From CAZDVK01 sp964508915 (lineage in GTDB: Bacteria > Pseudomonadota > Alphaproteobacteria > Paracaedibacterales > CAIULA01), in assembly GCA_964508915.1 (NCBI GenBank), contig CAZDVK010000007.1, positions 1 through 64,000 of the forward strand: a stretch of DNA of 64,000 bases, given 5' to 3'. Made by a program: the position numbers and the translations under genes. Numbering within the stretch: position 1 is the stretch's first letter; each line of letters starts with the position of its first letter. The notes under the pieces are model-generated. The model saw only the letters and a program-made list of their open reading frames with translations. It was not told the origin of the DNA and did not search any database. Below are positions 35,689 through 45,971 of this stretch, piece by piece.

Positions 35689-36792
35689 CTAAGGTAGATT
35701 TTCTACAATCCAACCGCCCCCTAAAACGTGATCATGGTCAAAAAACACGCATGCCTGGCCACTTGAAACGCCATATTCTGCTTGATCAAACGTCACTGTA
35801 CAGGTGTCTAAGCCCGTTTTTTGAACTGTAGCTGCAACCGGTGCATGGGCAGACCGAATTTTAACAGCACATTTGAATCCATCATCAAAAAAAGAAGGAT
35901 CAATAAGCCAATTAACTTCTTTCAGGTGAATTGTTTTTTTTGCCAGGGCTTCATAGGGGCCAACCACAACCTGTTTGGTTGCTGGGTCTATTCGAACCAC
36001 ATATAGGGGTTCAGAACTTGAAATTCCTAGCCCTTTACGTTGGCCAATGGTGAAATGGATAATACCATTATGCGCCCCCAAAACAGCGCCATCTATATGC
36101 ACAATATGCCCCGGGTCCAACGCACCTGGCCGCATTTTTGTTACAACAGAAGCATACCCACCTTGTGGTACGAAACATATATCTTGGCTATCTGGCTTTT
36201 CTGAAACAGCAAGGCCAAAACGGCGGGCATGTTCCCGGGTTTCTGACTTTGGCATATGCCCCAAAGGAAAACGCAAATAATCAAGCTGAGCCCGCGTGGT
36301 TGTAAATAAAAAATAACTTTGGTCACGGCTGTAATCTACAGCACGGTGCAATTCGGCGCCTTGATTCCCTTGAATTCGGCGCACGTAATGGCCTGTTACC
36401 AAAGCCTTGGCTTCTAAGTCTTGAGCCGTTGTGAGTAGATCTTTAAATTTGACTTGTTGGTTACAGCGTACACATGGAATGGGGGTTTCTCCCCTTAAAT
36501 AACTATCAGCAAAGTCATCGATGACGCTTTGTTTAAAAATACTTTCATAATCCAAAACATAATGGGGAAAACCAAGACGATCAGCCACTGTACGGGCATC
36601 ATAAATATCTTGCCCGGCACAACATGCGCCTTTTTTATTAACCATTTGACCGTGGTCATATAGCTGTAAGGTGATTCCCACAACATCATACCCTGCTTCA
36701 ACCATCAATGCCGCAGCGACAGACGAATCAACACCACCTGACATAGCCACTGCAATGCGGCTTCCCTTAGAAACATGGTCTAATAAGATCAT
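35689..36792 (-). CDS. mnmA: tRNA-specific 2-thiouridylase
   Basis: Makes 2-thiouridine at the wobble position of tRNAs for Lys, Glu and Gln. The PP-loop SGGVDSSV lies near residue 20, the catalytic cysteines are in IPCVRCNQ (about 102) and DICFVPQG (about 200), and QRKGLGISS near 270. 367 residues, normal. The next gene in the leftward run, brnQ, is 6 nt upstream, so they are likely one transcript. Element copy 3 starts 71 nt after its stop. Confidence 0.95.
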   Translation of the reverse strand: MILLDHVSKGSRIAVAMSGGVDSSVAAALMVEAGYDVVGITLQLYDHGQMVNKKGACCAGQDIYDARTVADRLGFPHYVLDYESIFKQSVIDDFADSYLRGETPIPCVRCNQQVKFKDLLTTAQDLEAKALVTGHYVRRIQGNQGAELHRAVDYSRDQSYFLFTTTRAQLDYLRFPLGHMPKSETREHARRFGLAVSEKPDSQDICFVPQGGYASVVTKMRPGALDPGHIVHIDGAVLGAHNGIIHFTIGQRKGLGISSSEPLYVVRIDPATKQVVVGPYEALAKKTIHLKEVNWLIDPSFFDDGFKCAVKIRSAHAPVAATVQKTGLDTCTVTFDQAEYGVSSGQACVFFDHDHVLGGGWIVENLP

Positions 36793-36798
36793 ATTTAA

Positions 36799-37914
36799 TT
36801 AAGAACTCGTTGAGCAAAAAGAACGAATTGGGCAAACCTTTTTAAAAACTTGAAACACAGCAAATACAACAAGTAAGGGATAAATCCATTCCAAAATTGT
36901 TCCAAGCCACATGCAAATCGTTTTGAACCCTAACAAAGAAAGACCATAAGCAACCAGCAACGTAATGATAATTGCCTGAGGACGGCTGAGTTTGTTTTTA
37001 GAGATATCTTCCTGAAGGAATTCCACAAATAAAGCTGTTAAAACGGTTGCCGTGGCCAAACAAGAAACCGCTAAAGTTATGGCAACAACCGGTATAGAGT
37101 AATACCCTAAAGTTTTATGGGCAATAACAACTAAAATAGATTCAGGGGCTATGTCTTTTAAGTCAGGCGCAAATTTAGCCCCTAGCAAAATAAAACCAAC
37201 ATAAACAAGGCTTAATAACACAGCGCCCACAACGCTGGCCTCGATCCCCATGCGAACGAGTTCTTTTTGAGACCCAGCCTGGGAACGATTTTTTAAATAT
37301 TCATAAATGGTGCACCCGAAAAAGAATGCTGCCACAAGATCCATGGTTTGATAGCCCTGTTTAAGCCCGAGAAGGGCACTATCAATTTCAGATACATGTG
37401 ACGTTAAGGGGCTGGCATCAAACCAAAGACCGAATGCAATCACCAATAAAATACTACCTAATTTAAAGGGTGTTAAAATCAAGCCAATAATATCAACGAT
37501 ACGGTTTTTTTGCCAAATTAACATGCCAGTCAACACACAAAATAAGGCACTAAAAATTGAAAAAGAAAATTCTGGAAACATTAACGTAACGCCACCAAAA
37601 GCTACTGTTATACAGCGCGGTATAACACCAAATGGGCCTATCAAAGACAGCATTAATAGCGTCAAAATGAATGCCGTTGTTTTTCCGAGTGCCGAAAAAT
37701 ACGCGCGGCGGTCGCCATCAAACTGAATAACACCCAAAAGCCCTAAGAAAGGAACACACACAGCTGTTATTAAAAAACCAGCCATAGCATACCAATAAGA
37801 ACTTTGAACGGTCACCCCAACAATTAAAGGAAACACAAGGTTCCCAGATCCAAAAAACATGGAAAACATGGCAAAGCCGGCTGTCAGGGTATTTTTGTTA
37901 AAATTCATAAGCAA
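36799..37914 (-). CDS. brnQ: Branched-chain amino acid permease BrnQ
   Basis: Sodium- or proton-coupled importer of leucine, isoleucine and valine. 371 residues with about 10-12 hydrophobic segments; the N-terminal stretch GFAMFSMFFGSGNLVFP is typical for the family. It is shorter than E. coli BrnQ (439). The start codon is preceded by an AT-rich 232-nt divergent region. Fits the import-oriented lifestyle suggested by the other carriers. Confidence 0.92.
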   Translation of the reverse strand: MLMNFNKNTLTAGFAMFSMFFGSGNLVFPLIVGVTVQSSYWYAMAGFLITAVCVPFLGLLGVIQFDGDRRAYFSALGKTTAFILTLLMLSLIGPFGVIPRCITVAFGGVTLMFPEFSFSIFSALFCVLTGMLIWQKNRIVDIIGLILTPFKLGSILLVIAFGLWFDASPLTSHVSEIDSALLGLKQGYQTMDLVAAFFFGCTIYEYLKNRSQAGSQKELVRMGIEASVVGAVLLSLVYVGFILLGAKFAPDLKDIAPESILVVIAHKTLGYYSIPVVAITLAVSCLATATVLTALFVEFLQEDISKNKLSRPQAIIITLLVAYGLSLLGFKTICMWLGTILEWIYPLLVVFAVFQVFKKVCPIRSFCSTSS

Positions 37915-38146
37915 TATTCATTATCTATTCCACAAACCTTATATAATGCACATGGTAAGAAAACACCACCTTTTTTAAGCCATTTTTTAGCTTTTTTACT
38001 GTTTTTTTTAAATACACAAAATTTTCCGAATTTTATTTTTTTACTGTAAAATTTTATAACTTAACTGTTGATTACATTGACGATTGGTTAGTAGTTTGTC
38101 ATGCTAATGAATATAGTTTTATTAAAATTTTATTCTTTAAGTACTG
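37915..38146. other. AT-rich divergent intergenic region
   Basis: 232 nt between the divergent brnQ and acetoacetyl-CoA synthetase genes, with long T-runs near 37970-38045. It must hold promoters for both genes, but I cannot assign -35/-10 boxes with confidence and see no conserved hairpin or gene. Confidence 0.4.
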
Positions 38147-40090
38147 TTGTCATTAGATCTTCAAATAAAATCTACCGTTAAACCACTTTGGAAGCCCACA
38201 AAAACCTGGGTTGAGTCTACTTTATTAACAAAATTTTTGAAAAAAACAGGTCATAAAAATTTTGATGACCTGCATCAGTTTTCCATTGAACAACCTGATG
38301 TTTTTTGGGATCAGTTTTGGGATTTCGCACCCATATTATCCAGTAAAAAAGGCACAAAGGCTTTAGAGGGAAGTGGCGTTAAAGACAGCCATTTTTTCCC
38401 TGAGGCACGCCTCAACTATGCTGAAAATTTGCTGCGTCGGCAAGACCAGGCTATTGCGATTACTTTTTACAATGAAGCCAAGCAGGAACGTCACCTGACG
38501 TATAGTCAACTTTACAATCAAACATCTCAGTTAAGCCAATATCTGCAAAGTCTTGGCGTTCGTATTCATGACCGTGTAGCAGGATACATGCCCAACCTAC
38601 CCGAAACAGTTGTTTCTATGTTGGCTACCACCAGTTTTGGTGCCATTTGGTCATCGTGTTCACCCGATTTTGGAACCAAGGGGCTCATTGACCGTTTTTC
38701 GCAAATTCAGCCAAAAGTTTTAATTATGGCCGATGGTTATCAATATAATGGGAAAGTCGTTAATTGTCTGGAGCGGTTACCTGATATTCTGGACAATATT
38801 CCATCTATCGAACATGTGATTGTTGTTCCTTATTTGGGGCTAGATGCCCACCATTATATTCACGGTTTATATACCACCTGGGATGAATGCTTAAATGACT
38901 ATGAACCACGCTCTATTTCTTTTGAACAGCTACCCTTTGAACACCCTTTATGCATTTTGTTTTCTTCCGGCACAACGGGTATGCCTAAGTGTATTATCCA
39001 CACGGCAGGTGGTACACTAATACAGCATATGAAAGAACATCAGCTGCACTGCAATATCCAAAAAAACGATGTGGCGTTTTATTTTACAACGTGTGGCTGG
39101 ATGATGTGGAATTGGCTGGTCAGCTGCTTAGCCAGCGACGCTCGCATTGTTTTATTTGAAGGGGCCCCCCTGCATGGGGGCACCGGCCTGTTGTTTGAAA
39201 TGGCTGAAAAATTTGGAATTACTTTTTTTGGTACTTCCGCAAAATATCTCAGCACACTCCAAAAAGATAGTTTTTGCCCGAAAGAAAAGCTGAAATCTTT
39301 ACGAGCTATTGGGTCAACAGGTTCGCCTCTTGCGCCAGATACATTCGAATATGTTTATAAAAATGTTAAAAAAAACCTTCAGCTTATTTCACTGTCGGGT
39401 GGTACGGATATTATTTCATGCTTTATGATGGGAAATCCCAACGGCCCTGTTTGGGCAGGCCAATTACAAGCACCTGGTCTTGGCATGGATATACAAGTTT
39501 TCAATGAATATGGAAAGCCAGTGGTGGGCGAACCAGGTGAATTGGTGTGTTGTTCACCTTTTCCCAGCCGCCCTTTAGGCTTTTGGAATGACACAAATCA
39601 TACAAAATACTTCCAAACTTATTACGAAACCTTTCCAGGCGTTTGGCATCATGGTGACTTTGTTGAAAAAACAAAAGAAGGTGGATTTGTTGTTTTGGGA
39701 CGATCTGATAGTGTTTTAAACCCTGGTGGCGTACGCATTGGAACAGCTGAAATTTATAATCAGGTAGAACATTTTGATTGGGTTTTGGAATGTGCGGCTG
39801 TAGGTTATAAAAAAGACCATGATGAAGAAGTCGTTTTATTTCTGGTTTTAAAGCCTGATGTAACATTAGACCATACGTTAAAAGAAACAATTCAAAATCA
39901 TATTCGCCAAAACACAACACCCCGTCATGTGCCTGCCCACATTATTCAGGTTCAGGACTTGCCCAAAACTAAAAACGGAAAACTGGCTGAATCAGCTATA
40001 CGCCACTGTATTAACGGAATGCCCGTTAAAAATGTATCGGTTTTAGCCAATCCTCAGTGCCTAGTCGAATTTGAACACATTGGTCTTTAG
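38147..40090 (+). CDS. aacS: Acetoacetyl-CoA synthetase
   Basis: ATP-dependent activation of acetoacetate to acetoacetyl-CoA, allowing use of ketone bodies or polyhydroxybutyrate products. AMP-binding motif SSGTTGMPKC near residue 275, a C-terminal hinge GRSDSVLNPGGVRIG near 520 and the acylation lysine in TKNGK near 612. FDDLHQFSIEQPDVFW in the N terminus and a length of 647 separate it from acetyl-CoA synthetase. The start is TTG, with no clear ribosome site. Element copy 2 starts 28 nt after its stop. Confidence 0.9.
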   Translation: MSLDLQIKSTVKPLWKPTKTWVESTLLTKFLKKTGHKNFDDLHQFSIEQPDVFWDQFWDFAPILSSKKGTKALEGSGVKDSHFFPEARLNYAENLLRRQDQAIAITFYNEAKQERHLTYSQLYNQTSQLSQYLQSLGVRIHDRVAGYMPNLPETVVSMLATTSFGAIWSSCSPDFGTKGLIDRFSQIQPKVLIMADGYQYNGKVVNCLERLPDILDNIPSIEHVIVVPYLGLDAHHYIHGLYTTWDECLNDYEPRSISFEQLPFEHPLCILFSSGTTGMPKCIIHTAGGTLIQHMKEHQLHCNIQKNDVAFYFTTCGWMMWNWLVSCLASDARIVLFEGAPLHGGTGLLFEMAEKFGITFFGTSAKYLSTLQKDSFCPKEKLKSLRAIGSTGSPLAPDTFEYVYKNVKKNLQLISLSGGTDIISCFMMGNPNGPVWAGQLQAPGLGMDIQVFNEYGKPVVGEPGELVCCSPFPSRPLGFWNDTNHTKYFQTYYETFPGVWHHGDFVEKTKEGGFVVLGRSDSVLNPGGVRIGTAEIYNQVEHFDWVLECAAVGYKKDHDEEVVLFLVLKPDVTLDHTLKETIQNHIRQNTTPRHVPAHIIQVQDLPKTKNGKLAESAIRHCINGMPVKNVSVLANPQCLVEFEHIGL

Positions 40091-40117
40091 GCATTTAGTT
40101 AACCCCCGTTAACCCCA

Positions 40118-40470
40118 TTTTAACCCTTTTGCTTGTATTCTGGCCGTGGTTGGTCAGACGGCCCAAGTAAAGTTGGGCCCAATGCTTAATCATGGGGTGG
40201 AATCCCATGATGCTGATGCTTTAAAAACATCAGACCTCTGCGCTCTTTGGATGCATCCAAAGAGTTTTATAGCAGGTGTCACCAAAGATGTACACTTTGT
40301 GGACATGATCACTTGATAAGATAGGTGAATTGTTTTTGACTTTTTGCCTTTTGAATCAAGACGGGAAAGCATTGCCGAGGCGGCGGTGGGGTGGGCGCTG
40401 CGCTTTGGATTTCTAGGGGTTTCGCAAGCCCAGGTGGGCCCCTTACACAGGCAAAACGCTAGAAGTATGC
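40118..40470 (+). repeat. Structured dispersed element, copy 2
   Basis: Fills the 417-nt gap between the convergent genes aacS and the DASS transporter; no gene is supported. Order: TTTTAACCCTTTTG; hairpin GGCCCAA/TTGGGCC (40160-40179) with an alternative GGCCGT/ACGGCC (40142-40163); an 8-bp hairpin ATCATGGG/CCCATGAT (40189-40211); a 6-bp hairpin CTGATG/CATCAG (40213-40233); a 22-bp perfect palindrome (40243-40264); an imperfect hairpin around 40274-40304; TTGCCGAGG (40372); AGGTGGGCCCC (40432-40442); TATGCC. The most diverged full copy, but order and spacing of parts are kept. Confidence 0.72.
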
Positions 40471-40507
40471 CTTTTATTTGTGGTGTATGGCATGACCACC
40501 CAATTTT

Positions 40508-41908
40508 TTACCAAATTCCAAGAAACTTCCACCAAAGTCCGCCACCACCAAGCCATATAATCAGGTTAGCAAAGCTAACCACAAGACCAACCCACCACCA
40601 TGTGTGAATGGGCACATAGCCAGCAGCAAACAAAATAGCAGCAGGTGTTGTGCCATAGTGGGTCATACTGGAAAAAATGCTGCTAAAAAAGGCCAAAACT
40701 AAGGCTGCCAACATCGGTGGTGTACCTACAGAAATAGAAACAGCTAGAAAAGCTGCGTACATAGAACTGACGTGGGCTGTGTTACTGGCGAAAAAGTAGT
40801 GACTGTAAAAATAAACTAAGCTGAGGCATAAAAAGCCATAATGCCAGCTCCACCCACTCACAAAGTTCCCCATAGCTTGACTAAACCACCCGATAAAGCC
40901 AAATTTTTCAAGGAAACTAGACATCATCACTAAAATGGATAGCCACATTAAGGTGTTCCAGGCTTCATGTTCATGAAGAACATCATTCCAGTTGACGATA
41001 TTTGTTAACAACAAAAGGGCTAAACCAACAATAGATGTGGTGCAAGCATTGATGCCCAACATTTTATCGCCAAACATCCATAAAAATAACATGACCATGA
41101 AAATGCCCAGCATGATCCATTCTTTTGGTTTCATGGGCCCCATAGCGGCTAGTTTATCATGGGCCATAGAAACAGCTTGTGGCAGATGTTTAATTTCTGG
41201 TGGATAAATCCAATATAGAATCAAAGGAATTAAAATAAGGGCTAATAAACCCGGCACAGATGCAGCCAAAGCCCAACTAAGCCATGTAATTTCAATACCT
41301 TGTTTAGCCGCTGCTTCTTGGGCTAACGGGTTTGCTGCCATGGCTGTTAAAAACATGGCGCTTGTAATAAGATTTCCCTGAAAACAAACCTGTGTTAGAT
41401 ATGCCCCCATTTTCCGTTCTGTACCATCTTCTGGACGGCTTCCCATGGATTCTGCAATAGATCGCAATATAGGAAACATGATACCACCGGCCCTGGCTGA
41501 ATTGCTGGGAATAACCGGGGCAATAAATAGTTCCGTCAAAACGATACCGTAGCCAAGGCCAAGCGTGCGTTTCCCTAAAAGGGATACAAACCAATAGGCG
41601 ATTCGGGTGCCTAGCTCAGTTTTAATGAAACCCCGTGCAATGAAGAAAACAAATACAATCATCCAAACGACAGGCGACGCAAAAGCAGCTAACGCATCTT
41701 TTAGGTCAAGGGTGTTTGTTAAAACGGCTGCCAACATGCCTAAAAACGCCACAGACCCCATAGGCAAGGGTTTTAAAATAATTCCTAAAATAGTTGGGAC
41801 AAAAATACAAAACAGATGCCAACCTTTGGGATTTAGACCTTCTGGAATAGAGGCCATATACATACAAATCCCAACGAAAATAGGTGAGAAAAGCCTAAAT
41901 AAGTACAT
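40508..41908 (-). CDS. DASS/SLC13-family dicarboxylate transporter
   Basis: Membrane carrier, 466 residues with about 12 hydrophobic segments. The early stretch PEGLNPKGWHLFCIF and the SNSARAGGIMFPI motif near residue 135, and a second HYGTTPAAILF motif near 432, are typical of 2-oxoglutarate/malate translocator-type DASS proteins. Likely substrates are malate, succinate or 2-oxoglutarate, feeding the TCA cycle. Direction (uptake or exchange) cannot be read from sequence. Confidence 0.88.
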   Translation of the reverse strand: MYLFRLFSPIFVGICMYMASIPEGLNPKGWHLFCIFVPTILGIILKPLPMGSVAFLGMLAAVLTNTLDLKDALAAFASPVVWMIVFVFFIARGFIKTELGTRIAYWFVSLLGKRTLGLGYGIVLTELFIAPVIPSNSARAGGIMFPILRSIAESMGSRPEDGTERKMGAYLTQVCFQGNLITSAMFLTAMAANPLAQEAAAKQGIEITWLSWALAASVPGLLALILIPLILYWIYPPEIKHLPQAVSMAHDKLAAMGPMKPKEWIMLGIFMVMLFLWMFGDKMLGINACTTSIVGLALLLLTNIVNWNDVLHEHEAWNTLMWLSILVMMSSFLEKFGFIGWFSQAMGNFVSGWSWHYGFLCLSLVYFYSHYFFASNTAHVSSMYAAFLAVSISVGTPPMLAALVLAFFSSIFSSMTHYGTTPAAILFAAGYVPIHTWWWVGLVVSFANLIIWLGGGGLWWKFLGIW

Positions 41909-41938
41909 ATTTTTAACGTTCCTTTATATTATTTATTA

Positions 41939-43279
41939 TTAACGCCCCAAAAGGCCCTGTATAATTTTTTGGGGGTTTATTTGTTCTGGACTTATAGCCG
42001 CTTCTGAGGAGGGTTTATTACTATTTGCGGCTGGTTGCTGCGGCAAAATACCTTCAGCCACATTTCCAATCGCATCTTTTAGATGACCAACCACCTTTTC
42101 TTGAATTTGCTGTTTGGCCTTTTCAATCACTGGCTTTGCAACGTTTTGTAGAACCATATTACCTAAAACTTTCAACAGCTCTTTCTCATCAAAAGAAAAG
42201 CTAGGCGCGTCCCAGGTGCCTTGAACCACAAGGGGGATAGAGGGGAAATTTTTCGCTTCTTTTAAATGGATGGTAACTGGAAAATGCAAGGCGTGCGTCG
42301 CTAAGGAAACAGTACCTTGGCTATTTAGTGTTGCAAAGGGGGATAATAGGTCAACTTTCGACATATTAACGACTTCATCCTTTAAAATTCCCTGCATTTG
42401 AAATGATTCAAAGGCCAGTAGAGATTTCGTTTTCAAATAAGTTTGAAGTTTTTGAACATCTTGTAGGGTTTTTACTTGCTGAACATCTCTTACAAAACTT
42501 TGCACATCCATAGCCTCTACCATGCCTTGGGTTACTTTCCCATCTATAGAACAGCTTAAGCTTTTTAATATGGCATCTGGTTTTGAGGTGTTCGCCCGAA
42601 TACTGGTTACGTCCAAGTCAAGAAGCCCTTTTTTCAGGGCTGATTTTTGAAGCGGGGGAAGGGATGCCAAATTTAGGTGTTTAACATGAAAAGAACCAGC
42701 CAATGAATTGCTTTGCCAGCTGAATTCAGCCGTTAAAGCCCCTTCATAAGCTTCGCAAGCTAGGTTTTTGAGTGTTAGTTTTCCTTCAGAAAAATCCACA
42801 TGTCCTTGAAAATTAGATGCAACGTATGAATCATACAAAATGCTTTTGATTGTTACATCTGCCGTGTAAGGCCCTTTTAATGATGCTGCTTTCCCTTGAA
42901 TCGTCACCCCTTCCAAATGGGTTACAACCCCTTTTTCATCTTTGTTGTGAAAAATAGCATCTTCAATGGCTAAACTATCAACGACCACTTCCTTTGAAAA
43001 CAAGGGCATTAATTGAATATAGCACGCCAATTTTCGCACACGCACGCCATTGGCAATGGGGGCTTGGGGTACGTTTTTGACCGTTACATTATGGGCTACA
43101 AGCTTTGGGTTCGGGAAAATAGATAAAGTTAAATCCCCATCAATAGCCACATCAACGCCCGTACGTGTACGGATTTCGTTCAATAAGGTGGGTTTGTAAC
43201 GATTCCAGTCCAAAAAATTGGGAATGGTGATCAAAAGAACAAAAAGTGCACACAAGGCTAAGAATAACTTTTTAAGCAT
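41939..43279 (-). CDS. AsmA-family envelope protein
   Basis: Start at 43279 (MLKKLFLALCALFVLLI); the longer frame to 43357 has an atypical basic leader. 446 residues: one N-terminal membrane helix, then the AsmA domain (IPNFLDWNRYKPTLLNEIRTRTGVDVAIDGDLTLS), a long beta-rich periplasmic part and a polar C terminus. AsmA-like proteins are linked to phospholipid transport between membranes and outer-membrane protein assembly. Transcribed leftward, 30 nt before the DASS gene. Confidence 0.88.
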   Translation of the reverse strand: MLKKLFLALCALFVLLITIPNFLDWNRYKPTLLNEIRTRTGVDVAIDGDLTLSIFPNPKLVAHNVTVKNVPQAPIANGVRVRKLACYIQLMPLFSKEVVVDSLAIEDAIFHNKDEKGVVTHLEGVTIQGKAASLKGPYTADVTIKSILYDSYVASNFQGHVDFSEGKLTLKNLACEAYEGALTAEFSWQSNSLAGSFHVKHLNLASLPPLQKSALKKGLLDLDVTSIRANTSKPDAILKSLSCSIDGKVTQGMVEAMDVQSFVRDVQQVKTLQDVQKLQTYLKTKSLLAFESFQMQGILKDEVVNMSKVDLLSPFATLNSQGTVSLATHALHFPVTIHLKEAKNFPSIPLVVQGTWDAPSFSFDEKELLKVLGNMVLQNVAKPVIEKAKQQIQEKVVGHLKDAIGNVAEGILPQQPAANSNKPSSEAAISPEQINPQKIIQGLLGR

Positions 43280-43451
43280 TATTTTGGACCAAATTTGGCA
43301 AAAACATACCTTCTGTTTACAAGAAAAGGGCTTTTTTTTCAATGAAATTTGGAACAAATGGAAATTTTCAATTCTTTATTTTACAATAAATGTTGATTTA
43401 TTGAAGGTGCGCTTTTATATAATGGCCAAATAATAAAAAGAGGATTTAATC

Positions 43452-44216
43452 ATGAAAAATAAAACCAAATGGGTTTTAAGTTTATTAGCCACAATGTCTG
43501 TTGTGTATGCGTCGGCACCCGAAAGGCTACATGATTTGACAGAGGATAATTTGACGATTCCACTCGCAACAAGGGATTCTATGGGGCTTTATGATGCATT
43601 GGGAAAGTTGGAAGCAAATATTCGTTCGTTCAAACATAAACCGTCTATTGACCTTTTTAAGTCTTATCAAAGCGAACTAGAAAGTCTTTCTGGCCATATT
43701 TGGGCAAATGGCATTGAAGCTCCTATCATCAGAATCAAGGGGTTAATTCGTTTACTAACTGAACAAGATTCATCCGAAGACGCACGCCTTGCTGCAGAAT
43801 TGCAAGAGGCAGATAGGAGAGGAGACCCAGGGGCGGCTCCTGGACCTGTTGATGCTTTTAAAGAAGAAGCCAATCTTTTGGAAGGCAGTTATAGGGTGAA
43901 AGAACAGCAGATACGTGCGGAGCTACAGGGAAAGTTAAGAATGGCATGCGAAAGAGCAGAACAGAGAAAAGCAGAAATGCTTTTTAGAATGCAGCAAGAA
44001 CTTGATCAAGAGTTGTCAGGGTTAAAAGATGCTTACAATGTTCGACTTGGGGGTCTAAAAAGGGAACTCGTAAGTAGCCTTACTTCTACTGCAACAGATA
44101 TTTTTGGTCCAGAGGTGGCTGATTCAGTTCTGCGTTCTTATTTTGGACCGCGTGAAACTGATGTATCATCCCCTACCTTTGGTGGAACCGGCGGCGCGGC
44201 TTACTTCCCTGATTGA
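43452..44216 (+). CDS. Secreted coiled-coil protein, unknown
   Basis: No family recognised. Signal peptide at residues 1-21 (...VVYASA). The middle is polar; residues about 135-210 form a strong heptad-like helix rich in Glu, Arg, Lys, Ala and Gln (VKEQQIRAELQGKL..., then EQRKAEMLFRMQQELDQEL). The C terminus is Gly/Ser/Thr-rich. AGAGG precedes the start. It may be a periplasmic or exported structural protein. Its stop lies 10 nt from the convergent prmA. Confidence 0.68.
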   Translation: MKNKTKWVLSLLATMSVVYASAPERLHDLTEDNLTIPLATRDSMGLYDALGKLEANIRSFKHKPSIDLFKSYQSELESLSGHIWANGIEAPIIRIKGLIRLLTEQDSSEDARLAAELQEADRRGDPGAAPGPVDAFKEEANLLEGSYRVKEQQIRAELQGKLRMACERAEQRKAEMLFRMQQELDQELSGLKDAYNVRLGGLKRELVSSLTSTATDIFGPEVADSVLRSYFGPRETDVSSPTFGGTGGAAYFPD

Positions 44217-44226
44217 TTTTTGGTTT

Positions 44227-45153
44227 CTATACACGTTTCAAGCAAAGGGTCGCCCATTCTTGTTCTGTGTATTTATGATGCAGGAAAAACCCTTGGTGGC
44301 TGTAAGCTTTTAAAACCAGGGGCATTTGTTTGATTAAAAGACCAGATAACACAACAAAACTGCCGGTTTTTGTATATTTTTGAACATCTGGGGCAATAGA
44401 TACCAAAGGCCGTGCTAAAATGTTGGCCAACACCAAATCAAAAGGTTCCGTTGGGTGAGTTTTTGCATTTTGAAAGCCTAAGCTATGAATGGCTTGAATG
44501 GAACAAAGGTTAAGCTTAGCGTTACGTTCCGTCACACGCACCGATTCTGCGTCATAATCAGCTGCTAAAACAGAAGCCTTAGGCCATGTTTTTTTAGCTG
44601 CTATGGCTAAAATGCCTGACCCACAGCCCATATCCATAATATTTGAAAACTGGTGTTGGCGGGCCAATTTGCCTAATAAAGTTAAACACCCCTTTGTGGT
44701 TGGGTGGTCACCGCTGCCAAAGGCGGTGGCGGCATCCACAATCAGCGTGTTTTTTGTAACTTTGCCATCATTCAATAAATGGGTTCCACGAATTTCAAAA
44801 GGCCCCGCTTGGATGGCTGGCATGGCTTTATAGCATTGGGTTAGCCAATCTTCGTGGCTATTGACCTTGGAAATGGTGTACGTGGGCGGTATGGGCAGTT
44901 TTTGCAGCAGCTGTAAATGATCCAGGGCATTTTGAAACACACGATCATCCGGCTTAACGGTTGTGTACCCTTCCACCAAAAATTCTTCAGCAATGGGAAA
45001 CCCTAAGGAATCTTTCAACATGGTTGGCTTGGCATCGTCACATTCTAACCAGCTGATAGCATCCACATGCAAACCTTCCAGGTAAGCAACAAGGGCATCA
45101 ACCCCTTGGTGATGAATGCGCAACCGAAGATGCCATAAAGGATTCGTTCCCAT
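44227..45153 (-). CDS. prmA: Ribosomal protein L11 methyltransferase
   Basis: SAM-dependent trimethylation of ribosomal protein L11. 308 residues; the family signature TAFGSGDHPTTKGC lies near residue 145, SAM motif DMGCGSGILAIAA near 173, and VLANILARPL near 240. The start region overlaps an alternative upstream frame of trmB on the other strand, but the preferred trmB start lies beyond it. Confidence 0.93.
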   Translation of the reverse strand: MGTNPLWHLRLRIHHQGVDALVAYLEGLHVDAISWLECDDAKPTMLKDSLGFPIAEEFLVEGYTTVKPDDRVFQNALDHLQLLQKLPIPPTYTISKVNSHEDWLTQCYKAMPAIQAGPFEIRGTHLLNDGKVTKNTLIVDAATAFGSGDHPTTKGCLTLLGKLARQHQFSNIMDMGCGSGILAIAAKKTWPKASVLAADYDAESVRVTERNAKLNLCSIQAIHSLGFQNAKTHPTEPFDLVLANILARPLVSIAPDVQKYTKTGSFVVLSGLLIKQMPLVLKAYSHQGFFLHHKYTEQEWATLCLKRV

Positions 45154-45223
45154 GCTTTTCCTGTTGAATGAAGGGTGTTTCCCCTTTTATAGTGCCAGCA
45201 AGGTAATTCAGGCAAATAATTTT

Positions 45224-45898
45224 ATGACGTTTTTAAACAAAGATGACCCCATTCGGTTTTATGGCAGGCGGTCTATTCGCGGGCTAAAGGCCACAGAAAA
45301 AGAACTGCTTGAAACAGTATTACCCCCCATTTCCGTGACGCCAGAAAACATAACCCACTGGTTAAACCAAAAACCCAATGTAGCCCTTGAAATTGGCTTT
45401 GGGGGTGGGGAACATTTGGCAAGTCAGGCCATGAATAATCCAGATACTTTTTTTGTGGGTTGTGAGCCTTTTGTGAATGGTGTGGTCAGCCTGCTGCGCC
45501 ATATTCGTGACAACCACATTCAAAATATTGCCGTTTTTCCCTGTGATGCCAGACTGTTATTGGACCATATGCCAAGTCATTGTTTGAATGAAATTTTTTT
45601 GCTGTTCCCAGACCCGTGGCCCAAAGCACGCCATGCCAAACGGCGGTTTGTTCAACAGGAAACGTTGGCAGAATTGGAGCGCCTTTTAAAACCCGGTGGG
45701 CTTTTTAAAACAGCAACAGACCACCCCATTTACCAAAGTTGGGTTTTGGAACAAATGGCAACTCAAAGCACTTTTAAAAGTATAAAAACCAACATATGGG
45801 AACGATCTTTCGAAAGCACTTGGCCACAAACCCGGTATGAACAAAAAGCCTTACTGGAAAACAAAAAAATTGCATATTTTATTTTTGAACGCCTTTAA
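45224..45898 (+). CDS. trmB: tRNA (guanine-N7) methyltransferase
   Basis: Methylates G46 in tRNA. The start at 45224 (MTFLNKDDPIRFYGRR) is chosen over 45116 because the extra 36 residues are unlike the family and overlap prmA. RFYGRRSIRGLKATE, SAM motif EIGFGGGEHL near residue 54, and the signature LLFPDPWPKARHAKRR near 125 are all typical of TrmB. 224 residues, normal. Confidence 0.94.
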   Translation: MTFLNKDDPIRFYGRRSIRGLKATEKELLETVLPPISVTPENITHWLNQKPNVALEIGFGGGEHLASQAMNNPDTFFVGCEPFVNGVVSLLRHIRDNHIQNIAVFPCDARLLLDHMPSHCLNEIFLLFPDPWPKARHAKRRFVQQETLAELERLLKPGGLFKTATDHPIYQSWVLEQMATQSTFKSIKTNIWERSFESTWPQTRYEQKALLENKKIAYFIFERL

Positions 45899-45971
45899 TG
45901 TAAAAAGTTGGTGATTTATTTAATTTTTTGGTTTATAAATGTCTGCCATTTAAATTTAGGGGGATCTTTCT

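Noticed and set aside
40142..40264. CRISPR array in the hairpin-rich region of copy 2
   Set aside because: The hairpins are different sequences, not regularly spaced identical repeats, and no cas genes are present.
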